A DNA stretch of 64,000 bases from Sphingomonas phyllosphaerae (GTDB lineage Bacteria > Pseudomonadota > Alphaproteobacteria > Sphingomonadales > Sphingomonadaceae): contig JAQIJC010000001.1 in assembly GCA_036946405.1 (NCBI GenBank), positions 2,425,001 through 2,489,000 on the forward strand. Direction: 5' to 3'. Each line of letters begins with the position of its first letter. Within the stretch, counting starts at the first letter, position 1. Below the pieces are notes generated by a model. That model did not search any database. It was not told where the DNA came from and worked only from the letters and a program-made list of their open reading frames with translations. Positions 8,457-16,548 of the stretch are shown in pieces. The translations under genes and the position numbers were made by a program.

Positions 8457-8541
8457 GTGCGCGCGACGACGCGCCGCGGTCGGGGTTGTTCCCGCAAGGC
8501 CGGTGCCGCAGAGTGCCGGGATGACGAGTGGAGCGAGCAGA

Positions 8542-10650
8542 ATGAAAAGTAAGCGTATCGGATGGTGGCTCGCGGGTGTGGCGTTGACGGTGGCCGCGGG
8601 GGCGGCATGGGCGCAGCGCGCGGCGGAAACCGATCCCTATATCTGGCTCGAGGACAAAGACGGCGCGCGCGCGCAACGCTGGGTCGCGGCGGAGAATGCC
8701 CGCACCTTGCCGCGCCTGCAACGCGATCCGCGCTACACGCAATTCCATGCCGAAGCGCTGGCGATCGCTGCGGCCAAGGATCGCATTCCGATGCCCCAGC
8801 AGGTGATGGGGCGGATCGTCAACTTCTGGCGCGACGCCGATCATCCGCAGGGCATTCTTCGTTGGACGACTCCCGAGAATTACGTCGCGCCGCAACCCGA
8901 ATGGCGTACGTTGCTCGACGTCGACGCGCTCAGCCAGGCGGAAGGACGCAAGTGGGTCTACAAGGGGCTGAACTGCCTCTCGCCTGACGAGCGGCTGTGC
9001 CTGGTGGCGCTGTCGGAAGGCGGCGAGGATGCCGTCACCTATCGTGAATTCGATCTATCGACCGGCCAGTTCGTCGCAAACGGCTTCGTGCTGCCGACGT
9101 CGAAGCAGGGAGCGGCGTGGCTCGACGAGGACCATCTGCTGGTCAGCCGCGATTGGGGCGCGGGGACGATGACCACGTCGAGCTATCCGTTCGTCGTCAA
9201 GAAGGTCACGCGGGGCGCTCCGTTGACTCAGGCCGTGGAGGTCTATCGCGGCGCGCCCGACGATCAGCTCGGCACCTATGCGAGCGTCATGACCGATGGC
9301 GCGGGCAACCGCGCGGTGTTCATCGAGCGGCAGAAGACCTTCTTCGGGGCGGACCGGCTGCTTCTGACCGCCTCCGGTGTCACGAAACTCGATCTGCCCG
9401 CGCGCACCGCGCCTGCGGCGATGGTGGACGGTCAGGTCGTCTTCACGACCAGCGAGCCGTGGGGCGCGATCCCGACCGGCGCGGTGGCCGCCGTGCCGCT
9501 GAAGGCGCTCGAGGCGGGCCGGATCACGCCGACGCTGATCTTCGCGCCGACGCCGCGCCAGGCCGTCGGCGGTGTCGATGCGACCCGTCATCACCTGATC
9601 GTCGACTATACCGACAATGTTCGGGGGCGGGTCAATGTCTATACGCCGTCGGCGACCGGCTGGACCGCTAAGGCCATGGCGCTGCCGGACAATGCGAGCT
9701 TTGGCATCGTCGGCACATCGGACCGGAACGACACCGCGTTCTTGGCGACAACCGGCTTCCTGACGCCCACGACCCTGGCGCGGTTTACTGCGGGCAGCGA
9801 TGCCGCGCCGGTGCAGGTCAAGGCGCTCCCCGCCAAGTTCGATGCATCCGGACTGGTCGTGGACCAGTTCGAGGCGACGTCCAGCGACGGCACCAAGGTT
9901 CCGTATTTCATCGTCCATCCGCGCAACGCACCGCGCGACGGCAGCACGCCGACGATCATGACCGCCTATGGCGGGTTCGAGCTGCCGATGTTGCCGAGCT
10001 ATTCGGCGATCACCGGCAAATTGTGGCTGGAGCGCGGTGGCGCTTATGTCCTTGCCAACATCCGCGGCGGGGGCGAGTTCGGGCCGGCGTGGCATGATGC
10101 CGGTCGCAAGACCAAGCGCCAGATCATCTACGACGACTTCGCGGCGGTTGCCCGCGACCTCATCGCCCGGCGGCTCACCAGCCCCGCCAAGCTTGGGATT
10201 TACGGTGGATCCAACGGCGGCCTACTGATGGGGGTGGAGTTCAACCAGCATCCGGATCTCTGGAAGGCGGTGACGATCCAGGTGCCGCTGCTCGACATGT
10301 TGCGCTACGAGCAGATCGCGGCCGGTGCGTCATGGGTCGACGAATATGGCTCGGTTTCGGTGCCGGCGGAGCGGGCGTTCCTGCGGACGATCTCGCCGTA
10401 CCACAACATCAAGCGTGGCGTGTCCTATCCCGAGCCGTACATCTGGACCACGACCAAGGACGATCGTGTCGGCCCGCAGCATGCCCGGAAATTCGCGGCC
10501 CGGCTCAAGGAGTATGAGCTGCCGTACCTTTTCTACGAGGATACGGCGGGCGGCCACTCGGGCGATGCCGATATCGAGCAAGGAGCGCGTTTGCAGGCGT
10601 TGCAGATGACCTATTTCGCGCAAAAGTTGATCGGGTCGCGACAACCCTGA
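8542..10650 (+). CDS. secreted prolyl oligopeptidase family serine peptidase (S9A)
   Basis: This 702-residue enzyme has an N-terminal signal peptide (KSKRIGWWLAGVALTVAAGA, cleavage after AWAQ), then the family's opening DPYIWLED, a seven-bladed propeller, and a C-terminal alpha/beta hydrolase domain. The catalytic serine sits in GGSNGG (Ser557), the aspartate in KDDRV (about 640) and the histidine in GGHSGD (His672). Enzymes of this group cut short peptides after proline, here probably in the periplasm. The ATG at 8542 is preferred over upstream in-frame starts because the signal peptide begins there and GGAGCGAGC precedes it. Confidence 0.93.
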   Translation: MKSKRIGWWLAGVALTVAAGAAWAQRAAETDPYIWLEDKDGARAQRWVAAENARTLPRLQRDPRYTQFHAEALAIAAAKDRIPMPQQVMGRIVNFWRDADHPQGILRWTTPENYVAPQPEWRTLLDVDALSQAEGRKWVYKGLNCLSPDERLCLVALSEGGEDAVTYREFDLSTGQFVANGFVLPTSKQGAAWLDEDHLLVSRDWGAGTMTTSSYPFVVKKVTRGAPLTQAVEVYRGAPDDQLGTYASVMTDGAGNRAVFIERQKTFFGADRLLLTASGVTKLDLPARTAPAAMVDGQVVFTTSEPWGAIPTGAVAAVPLKALEAGRITPTLIFAPTPRQAVGGVDATRHHLIVDYTDNVRGRVNVYTPSATGWTAKAMALPDNASFGIVGTSDRNDTAFLATTGFLTPTTLARFTAGSDAAPVQVKALPAKFDASGLVVDQFEATSSDGTKVPYFIVHPRNAPRDGSTPTIMTAYGGFELPMLPSYSAITGKLWLERGGAYVLANIRGGGEFGPAWHDAGRKTKRQIIYDDFAAVARDLIARRLTSPAKLGIYGGSNGGLLMGVEFNQHPDLWKAVTIQVPLLDMLRYEQIAAGASWVDEYGSVSVPAERAFLRTISPYHNIKRGVSYPEPYIWTTTKDDRVGPQHARKFAARLKEYELPYLFYEDTAGGHSGDADIEQGARLQALQMTYFAQKLIGSRQP

Positions 10651-10718
10651 GGATGGGAACGCAGCGTTTCTCTCGTCGATCTTGCTGCGATGCGGCATGA
10701 TCGGCTAAGAGGCGCGCG

Positions 10719-11060
10719 ATGACTGCTGAAACCGAAAGCCGGCCTGCGCCGGTGGTGCCCGATAGCGTTCCCGTCGTCTTCGAGGCGATCGTCAAATTGC
10801 AGGCGATCGCCGCGATGTACAACCGGGGCAGCGTCACACTGGCCCCGCATATCCTCTATACCAAGCACGGCGAAATCTACCTCGACGCCCTGACGCTCGA
10901 GCGCGACGGTGTGCCACCCAAGGAGCCCAAGATCGGCGCGTTCAAATTGGCGGGTCTTTCGGCGCTCCGGATCACGCCGCGCCGCTTCAAGCCTAGTGAG
11001 CTGTTCGTCCCGGGCGAGGAACGCTACGTCGGGGTCACCCTGCTGTCCGTAGAGGCCTGA
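10719..11060 (+). CDS. hypothetical protein (113 aa)
   Basis: I do not recognise this family. The protein is soluble, with no signal peptide or membrane segment. After a proline-rich N-terminus it reads like a compact alpha/beta domain (VVFEAIVKLQAIAAMYNRG, then LYTKHGEIYLDALTLERDG), and ends in a basic patch RITPRRFKPSELF and a hydrophobic strand. Codon use matches its neighbours and GAGGCGCG precedes the ATG, so it is probably expressed. A GGAAC-N16-CGAT stretch starting at 10656 is one base off an EcfG promoter. It converges on the PiT gene. Confidence 0.7.
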   Translation: MTAETESRPAPVVPDSVPVVFEAIVKLQAIAAMYNRGSVTLAPHILYTKHGEIYLDALTLERDGVPPKEPKIGAFKLAGLSALRITPRRFKPSELFVPGEERYVGVTLLSVEA

Positions 11061-11094
11061 AACGGCCGATCCGGCTCACTTTGACGGGCGGTTT

Positions 11095-12729
11095 TTAGAG
11101 CCCGCCCGTCCTGACGATCGATAGCAACAACCAATAGAGCCCGCCGGCAAGCAGCATTGCTACCGGCAAGGTCATCACCCATGCCGCGGCGAGCTGCAGC
11201 AAGGTGCGACGCTGCAGGCCGTGCCCGCTCGCTACCGATGCGCCAGCGACGCCCGACGAGAGGATGTGCGTCGTCGACACCGGCAGGCCGAAGCGATCGG
11301 CGGCGAGGATCGTCGCCGCGGCCACGAGTTCGGCGGATGCGCCCATCCCATATGTCATGTGCTGCTTGCCGATCCGCTCACCGACCGTGACGACGATCCG
11401 TTTCCAGCCGACCATCGTCCCAAGTCCGAGCGCGAGCGCGACCGCCACCTTCACCCAGAGTGGGATGTAGCGGGTTCCCCGCTCCAGCCGCGTGCGATAA
11501 TCGGTGAGCACGGTCTTCTCGCCGTCGTTGAAGCCGTTGTCTTTGGCGGCGGCGATCATCCGCGTCGTATCCATGACGAGATACATGTCGTTGCGGATGT
11601 TGGGCGCGGCGCTCGCAGGGACCTGGCCGAGCGAACCATAGCTGGCGACGCGGCGGGCGAGTTGGTCCGAAACGGTAATTGCCGCCCCATAAGTCTGGCC
11701 GTTCAGCACCTCGCGCTTCTTCAGCGACGTCTTGAGGACGGCGCGTGCACGATCGGGATCGACCGGCGTCGCACCATGGGCGACCAGCATCGCACGGGCG
11801 TCCGCCGCACTCTGCACGAAGGCGGGCGTTTCGCTGGCCGGCAGGGTACGATTGAGCGCATAGGCGGTGGGCGCGCAGCCGATCAGGATCAGCATGATGA
11901 GCCCCATGCCCTTCTGACCGTCATTGGACCCGTGGCTGAACGACACCGCCGTGCAGGTGAAGATGAGCAGCGCCCGGATGCCGCGCGGCGGAGGCGTGTC
12001 GCCCTCCGGCGGGGTCATCAGTTGTGGATTGCGGGTCATGTGTCGGATGACGAGCAGCAGCAGCGCGGCCGCGCCGAACCCGATCAATGGCGCCATCCAC
12101 AATCCGGTTAGCACCTTCGTGGCCTGCGACCAGTCGACCCCCGACGTTCCGCCGGTGTCACTGGTCAGCAATTGGTTCGCGAGCCCGACACCGAGCACCG
12201 AACCGATCAGCGTATGGCTGGAACTGTTGGGAAGACCGACATACCAGGTCGCGAGGTTCCAGAGCACCGCCGCGAACAGCAGCGCGAAGATCATCGCGAA
12301 GCCCGCGCCCGATCCGACATTCAGGATCAGATCTACCGGCAACAGGGTGATGATCGAATAGGCGACCGCCCCCGAGGAGAGCATCACGCCGAGAAAGTTG
12401 AAGAAGCCCGACCAGACGACCGCGAAATGCGCGGGCAATGCGTTGGTGTAGATGACGGTCGCGACGGCATTGGCCGTGTCGTGGAAGCCGTTCACGAACT
12501 CGAATCCGAGTGCGATCAGCAACGCGAGACCGAGAAACGCGAACACGCCGAGCGCGAGTTGCTCCCCGACCTGCTGCGTGTCGATCAACACGCTGACCCC
12601 TGCATAGCCGAAGCCGATCAGGACAATGGCCAGAAAGGCGACACGGGCCACGGGATGAACCGGACCGTCGAACGAGCGCGTCGCCGCGGGCGGTGACGAA
12701 GGCGACGCCTCTAGGACATTGGATGCCAT
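11095..12729 (-). CDS. PiT family inorganic phosphate transporter
   Basis: A 544-residue low-affinity phosphate/proton symporter of the inner membrane. Both PiT repeats are present: EFVNGFHDTANAVATVIYT in the N-terminal half and ASAELVAAATILAADRFGLP followed by VSTTHILSSG in the C-terminal half. The GLPNSSSHTLIGSVLG motif is also clear. Between the two halves lies a hydrophilic insert of about 130 residues (roughly 285-415), seen in some long bacterial PiT proteins. The gene is monocistronic. A Pho-box-like element lies 27 nt before the ATG, overlapping any promoter, which would suit repression by PhoB when phosphate is scarce. Confidence 0.95.
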   Translation of the reverse strand: MASNVLEASPSSPPAATRSFDGPVHPVARVAFLAIVLIGFGYAGVSVLIDTQQVGEQLALGVFAFLGLALLIALGFEFVNGFHDTANAVATVIYTNALPAHFAVVWSGFFNFLGVMLSSGAVAYSIITLLPVDLILNVGSGAGFAMIFALLFAAVLWNLATWYVGLPNSSSHTLIGSVLGVGLANQLLTSDTGGTSGVDWSQATKVLTGLWMAPLIGFGAAALLLLVIRHMTRNPQLMTPPEGDTPPPRGIRALLIFTCTAVSFSHGSNDGQKGMGLIMLILIGCAPTAYALNRTLPASETPAFVQSAADARAMLVAHGATPVDPDRARAVLKTSLKKREVLNGQTYGAAITVSDQLARRVASYGSLGQVPASAAPNIRNDMYLVMDTTRMIAAAKDNGFNDGEKTVLTDYRTRLERGTRYIPLWVKVAVALALGLGTMVGWKRIVVTVGERIGKQHMTYGMGASAELVAAATILAADRFGLPVSTTHILSSGVAGASVASGHGLQRRTLLQLAAAWVMTLPVAMLLAGGLYWLLLSIVRTGGL

Positions 12730-12755
12730 GACGAGTCTCGCTCTCGGCGTATACC

Positions 12756-12773
12756 GTGACAGTTTGATGACCG
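12756..12773 (-). promoter_or_regulatory. Pho-box-like element upstream of the PiT gene
   Basis: On the minus strand CGGTCATCAAACTGTCAC fits the PhoB consensus of two CTGTCAT-like heptamers separated by four A/T-rich bases (CGGTCAT-CAAA-CTGTCAC). TATACG follows only 2 bases later, too close for the usual activator arrangement. Confidence 0.5.
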
Positions 12774-12939
12774 ACGCACTGTCTTAATGCGAAGCTCGCG
12801 AATTAAGGAGGTCAGCCCGTCCCGGTAGAGGTGGGGAAAGTCGTTTGTTTCGCGTAACTTGTGCGTCGAACGACCAGTCCCGCCGCCGGGCAAGCCGCGG
12901 CCGGATACTTCGGAGAACATCCGGCCCCTTGCTTGCCGA

Positions 12940-13263
12940 TCAGCGGCGGGTGATCGCCGCCAGTTCAACGCCGCGTGCGTGCGTCAGCGCGGCGAGCCGT
13001 AGCTGCGCGTCCTTGCCCATCTCGGCCTGGCAGCGGAGCACGTCAAAACGGTCACGGATATCAAAGGGATGACCGCAGACCTTGATGGCTGCGCGGCGGG
13101 CGCGTTGGCGGAAATGGTATTGGCCGGCGACGGTGGCGAGATTGAGATCGTTGACCGCGACTCGTGCGGTGAACGTTACGCGATCCGGTTGGGCCAGGGC
13201 GGGCGAGGAGGAAAAAGCGAGCGTCAGCAAGGCCGTAAGCGCGGCGCGATCGAAGCGGTTCAT
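12940..13263 (-). CDS. UrcA family periplasmic protein
   Basis: This 107-residue exported protein has a signal peptide (LTALLTLAFSSSPALAQ) followed by the UrcA pattern: a hydrophobic strand RVAVNDLNLATVAGQ, a dibasic helix with RARRAAIKVCG, and a second conserved cysteine in LRCQAEM. The family is common in sphingomonads and caulobacters; its function is unknown. The two cysteines probably form a disulfide in the periplasm. The gene stands alone between the PiT gene and uvrD, transcribed away from uvrD. Confidence 0.85.
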   Translation of the reverse strand: MNRFDRAALTALLTLAFSSSPALAQPDRVTFTARVAVNDLNLATVAGQYHFRQRARRAAIKVCGHPFDIRDRFDVLRCQAEMGKDAQLRLAALTHARGVELAAITRR

Positions 13264-13451
13264 CGACGTTACTCCTGGAGGATATCGGCAGCCTGGCCGG
13301 ATGTCGCTTCTGCCCCGCAGGCGAGTGACTGTCCGGTGCGGCGAATTGCCGATGCGGTGCGCCTAGACGCGGCAATTTACCGCATCGCGTCGGGACCGCG
13401 TCGCTTCGATGACGCCAGAACGTCGCCGTTTCGCTTGCCCGGGACGCTCCC

Positions 13452-13466
13452 GTTCCCTAACTGTTC
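13452..13466 (+). promoter_or_regulatory. LexA-type SOS box overlapping the uvrD promoter
   Basis: GTTC (13452-13455) and GTTC (13463-13466) are separated by CCTAACT, matching the alphaproteobacterial LexA operator. TTGCCC (13435-13440) and TAACTG (13458-13463) are spaced by 17 bases and could be the -35 and -10 elements. The start would then fall at about 13470, the first base of the coding sequence. Confidence 0.6.
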
Positions 13467-13469
13467 GAA

Positions 13470-15779
13470 GTGACCGAACGCTCCGCCGCTACGCAGGACC
13501 CGCCGTATCTGGCCGGGCTCAACTCCCCGCAACGCGAGGCGGTGCTGACCACCGACGGCCCGGTTCTGGTGCTGGCGGGCGCGGGCACCGGGAAGACCGC
13601 GGCGCTGACCGCGCGACTGGCGCATCTGCTGTGGACGCGGCGCGCCTATCCGTCGGAGATCCTGTCGGTGACCTTCACCAACAAGGCCGCACGCGAAATG
13701 CGCGAGCGGGTCGGGCGGCTGGTCGGCGACGCGGTCGAGGGGATGCCGTGGCTCGGCACCTTCCACGCGATCGGCGCGAAGATGCTGCGCCGTCACGCCG
13801 AGCTGGTCGGATTGCAGAGCAACTTCACGATCCTCGACACCGACGATCAGCTGCGCCTGCTCAAGCAACTCGTCCTGGCCGCGGACATCGACGAAAAGCG
13901 TTTCCCGGCGCGATCGCTGGCCGGGCTGATCGACGAGTGGAAGAACAAGGGGCTCGTGCCCGCCGAGATCGATGCCGGCGAAAGCGAACGCTACGCCAAC
14001 GGGCGCGGCGGCGAGCTGTACCAGCAATATCAGGACCGGCTGAAGGCGGTGAACGCCTGCGACTTCGGTGACCTGCTGCTGCACGTCCTCACGATCCTGA
14101 AGCGCGACCGCGGGGTGCTGGAACACTATCAGCAGCGCTTCCGCTACATCATGGTCGACGAATATCAGGACACCAATTCGGTCCAGTACCTGTGGCTGCG
14201 GCTGCTCGCGCAGGAGCGGCGCAACATCTGCTGCGTCGGCGACGACGATCAGTCGATCTATTCGTGGCGCGGCGCGCAGGTCGAGAATATCCTGAAGTTC
14301 GAGAAGGACTTTCCCGGCGCCAGGGTGATCCGGCTCGAGCAGAACTATCGCTCGACCCCGCATATCCTCGCCGCGGCGTCGGGCGTGATCGCGAACAACG
14401 GCGGGCGGCTTGGCAAGGAGCTGTGGACCGAGCTTGATGCCGGCGAGAAGGTGCGCGTGCTCGGCGTCTGGGATGGTCCCGAGGAAGCGCGTCGCGTCGG
14501 CGACGAGATCGAATCGGTGCAGCGTAGCGGCAAGAGCCTCGACGAGATCGCGATCCTCGTTCGCGCGCAGCACCAGACCCGCGAGTTCGAGGACCGCTTC
14601 ATCGCGATCGGGCTGCCGTACCGGATCGTTGGCGGATTCCGCTTCTACGAACGCGCCGAGATCCGCGACGCTTTGGCGTATCTGCGCGTCGTCAACCAAC
14701 CCGCCGACGATCTGGCGTTCGAACGGATCGTCAACACGCCGAAGCGCGGGCTGGGCGACAAGGCGATCGCGAAACTGCACCAGCTCGCGCGGGCGGAGGG
14801 CGTGCCGCTGTCGATCGCGGCGGCCCGGATCCTCGACACCGACGAATTGACTCCACAGGCGCGGAAAGCACTCGGGCGGTTCGTCGGCGATGTCGCGCGA
14901 TGGCGGGACATGGCGCGCGACCTGCCGCATCCGGAGCTGGCGCGACAGATCCTCGACGAGAGCGGCTATACCGCGATGTATCAGGCGGAGAAGTCGACCG
15001 AGGCAGCGGGGCGGCTGGAAAACCTCACCGAGCTGGTCCGCGCGATGGAGGAATATGAGAACCTCGGCGCGTTCCTCGAACATGTCAGCCTCGTCATGGA
15101 CAATGAGGCGACGCGCGACGATCCCAAGGTGACGATCATGACGATCCATGCCGCCAAGGGGCTGGAGTTCGACACCGTCTTCCTCGCCGGCTGGGAAGAG
15201 GGGCTGTTCCCGTCGCAACGGTCGCTTGATGAGGGCGGCACGCGCTCGCTGGAGGAAGAGCGCCGGCTGGCCTATGTCGCGATCACGCGGGCGCGGCGGC
15301 TGGCGACGATCCTCCATGCCGCCAACCGCCGCATCTATGGCCAGTGGACCAGTTCGATCCCGTCGCGCTTCGTCGGCGAGTTGCCGCCGCAGCATGTCGA
15401 GAGCGAGACGAGCATGTCGGGCGGCGAGAGCCTGTGGCGCGCCAATTGGTCGGAGCGCGCCGATCCGTTTGCGGATGTCGCGCGCGGCACCGGCCGCGGG
15501 CCCGGGTGGCAGCGCGCCGCCGGGACGCTTGGCACCAAGCCGGGCGGCGAGTGGTCGAGCCGCACGTTCACGCGCGAACCGGCGCGAGTCGTCGAAAGTC
15601 GATCCTCGGCTGTGAGCCTGGGAAACAAGGGCCGCGGCGACCTGTCGGTGGGCCAGCGCGTGTTCCATCAGAAGTTCGGCTATGGCGCGATCGCGGAGAT
15701 CGAGGGCAACAAGCTGGAGATCGATTTCGAGCAGGCCGGACGCAAGCGCGTGATGGACAGCTTCGTCACCGCCGGTTGA
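13470..15779 (+). CDS. uvrD: ATP-dependent DNA helicase UvrD/PcrA
   Basis: A superfamily 1A 3'-5' helicase of 769 residues that unwinds DNA in nucleotide excision and mismatch repair and removes RecA filaments. Seen are the Q-motif region LNSPQREAV, Walker A GAGTGKT (37-43), motif Ia FTNKAAREM, motif II VDEYQDTN, motif III DDDQSIYSWRGA, motif IV EQNYRS, and motifs V-VI TIHAAKGLEF and VAITRAR. The C-terminus ends in a Tudor-like domain (VFHQKFGYGAIAEIEGNKLEIDF). The GTG start lacks a Shine-Dalgarno sequence and coincides with the predicted transcription start, so the mRNA may be leaderless. A LexA-type box lies immediately upstream. Confidence 0.97.
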   Translation: MTERSAATQDPPYLAGLNSPQREAVLTTDGPVLVLAGAGTGKTAALTARLAHLLWTRRAYPSEILSVTFTNKAAREMRERVGRLVGDAVEGMPWLGTFHAIGAKMLRRHAELVGLQSNFTILDTDDQLRLLKQLVLAADIDEKRFPARSLAGLIDEWKNKGLVPAEIDAGESERYANGRGGELYQQYQDRLKAVNACDFGDLLLHVLTILKRDRGVLEHYQQRFRYIMVDEYQDTNSVQYLWLRLLAQERRNICCVGDDDQSIYSWRGAQVENILKFEKDFPGARVIRLEQNYRSTPHILAAASGVIANNGGRLGKELWTELDAGEKVRVLGVWDGPEEARRVGDEIESVQRSGKSLDEIAILVRAQHQTREFEDRFIAIGLPYRIVGGFRFYERAEIRDALAYLRVVNQPADDLAFERIVNTPKRGLGDKAIAKLHQLARAEGVPLSIAAARILDTDELTPQARKALGRFVGDVARWRDMARDLPHPELARQILDESGYTAMYQAEKSTEAAGRLENLTELVRAMEEYENLGAFLEHVSLVMDNEATRDDPKVTIMTIHAAKGLEFDTVFLAGWEEGLFPSQRSLDEGGTRSLEEERRLAYVAITRARRLATILHAANRRIYGQWTSSIPSRFVGELPPQHVESETSMSGGESLWRANWSERADPFADVARGTGRGPGWQRAAGTLGTKPGGEWSSRTFTREPARVVESRSSAVSLGNKGRGDLSVGQRVFHQKFGYGAIAEIEGNKLEIDFEQAGRKRVMDSFVTAG

Positions 15780-15828
15780 TCGTGCGACTTTCGTCGGTTG
15801 CGCTGGTTGAGGCACCGGAGGTGCTTCC

Positions 15829-16323
15829 ATGTCCGAAACCGCCGAAAAGTCCGATCCTGCGTTGTGGGAGAAGGTGAAGGAAGAGGTCATCGCCGGTGCG
15901 AAGGGCGGCAAGAAGGGCCAATGGTCGGCGCGGAAGGCGCAATTGGCGGTCGCCGCGTACAAGAAGCGCGGCGGCGGGTATAAGGGCGGCAAGGACGACG
16001 ACAATTCGCTCCACCAATGGACCGAAGAAGATTGGGCGACGAAGTCCGGGAAGCCGAGCGGCGAGACGGGCGAGCGCTATCTGCCCAAAGACGCGCGCGA
16101 CGCACTGACCGACAAGGAATATGCGCGAACGTCGGACAAGAAGCGCGCCGACACTCGCAAGGGCCGGCAGTTCTCGGCACAACCCCGGGATGTCGCCACG
16201 AAGACGGCGAGCGCCCGCGATCATCGCACCCGCGAGGCGCTCTATGCCGAAGCGCGCAGGCGCGGGATCGCGGGACGATCGAAGATGAACAAGGCGCAGC
16301 TTCGCGCCGCCCTTGCGGGATGA
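15829..16323 (+). CDS. DUF5872 protein with C-terminal SAP/Rho-N-like segment
   Basis: A very charged 164-residue protein. Residues 8-125 match what I know as DUF5872: DPALWEKVKEEV, then GGKKGQWSARKAQLAVAAYK, a GGGYKGGKDDDNSL(H)QW patch, EEDWATKSGK, GERYLPKDAR, and a KKRADTRKGRQFS basic stretch. The last 35 residues (TREALYAEARRRGIAGRSKMNKAQLRAAL) read like a SAP or Rho N-terminal nucleic-acid-binding helix-extended-helix. DNA or RNA binding is therefore inferred; no experimental role is known to me. The gene lies 49 nt behind uvrD on the same strand, with GGAGG-like bases before the ATG, and may share its transcript. Confidence 0.8.
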   Translation: MSETAEKSDPALWEKVKEEVIAGAKGGKKGQWSARKAQLAVAAYKKRGGGYKGGKDDDNSLHQWTEEDWATKSGKPSGETGERYLPKDARDALTDKEYARTSDKKRADTRKGRQFSAQPRDVATKTASARDHRTREALYAEARRRGIAGRSKMNKAQLRAALAG

Positions 16324-16330
16324 GCGAGAA

Positions 16331-16360
16331 AAATCGGGGCGGCCCGGAAGGACCGCCCCG
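16331..16360. terminator. GC-rich hairpin behind the DUF5872 gene
   Basis: GGGGCGG...CCGCCCC forms a 7-bp stem with a ~10-nt loop. On the plus strand it is not followed by T residues; on the minus strand it is followed by GATTTTTCTC, so as an intrinsic terminator it would work better for minus-strand transcription, for which no gene is visible here. Confidence 0.4.
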
Positions 16361-16548
16361 TAGTTCAGGGAATGGCCGGGCGAGGGGGAATTGCCCGGCA
16401 ATATGCGTCACGCACCCGAAGGCGGCGTCGCACAGGCATCATATAACGCGTCAACATTGCTGTCGTGTGTCTTTGGAACCCGTTTTCGTGACTGCAACGA
16501 CATAATTTTGTGCGTTGACGCGGGAAGCCGGCTGCGGGGAAAGGGAGC

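Noticed and set aside
10656..10680. GGAAC-N16-CGAT as an EcfG promoter of the 113-residue protein gene
   Set aside because: The -10 element has a mismatch in the four-base core; not strong enough to call.
12711..12968. 85-codon frame upstream of the PiT gene on the minus strand
   Set aside because: It covers the Pho-box-like site and promoter region, has no ribosome-binding site and no conserved look.
13377..16004. 875-codon open frame on the minus strand opposite uvrD
   Set aside because: It lies fully antisense to a perfect UvrD helicase and has the His/Arg/Ala-rich composition expected of the antisense frame of GC-rich coding DNA.
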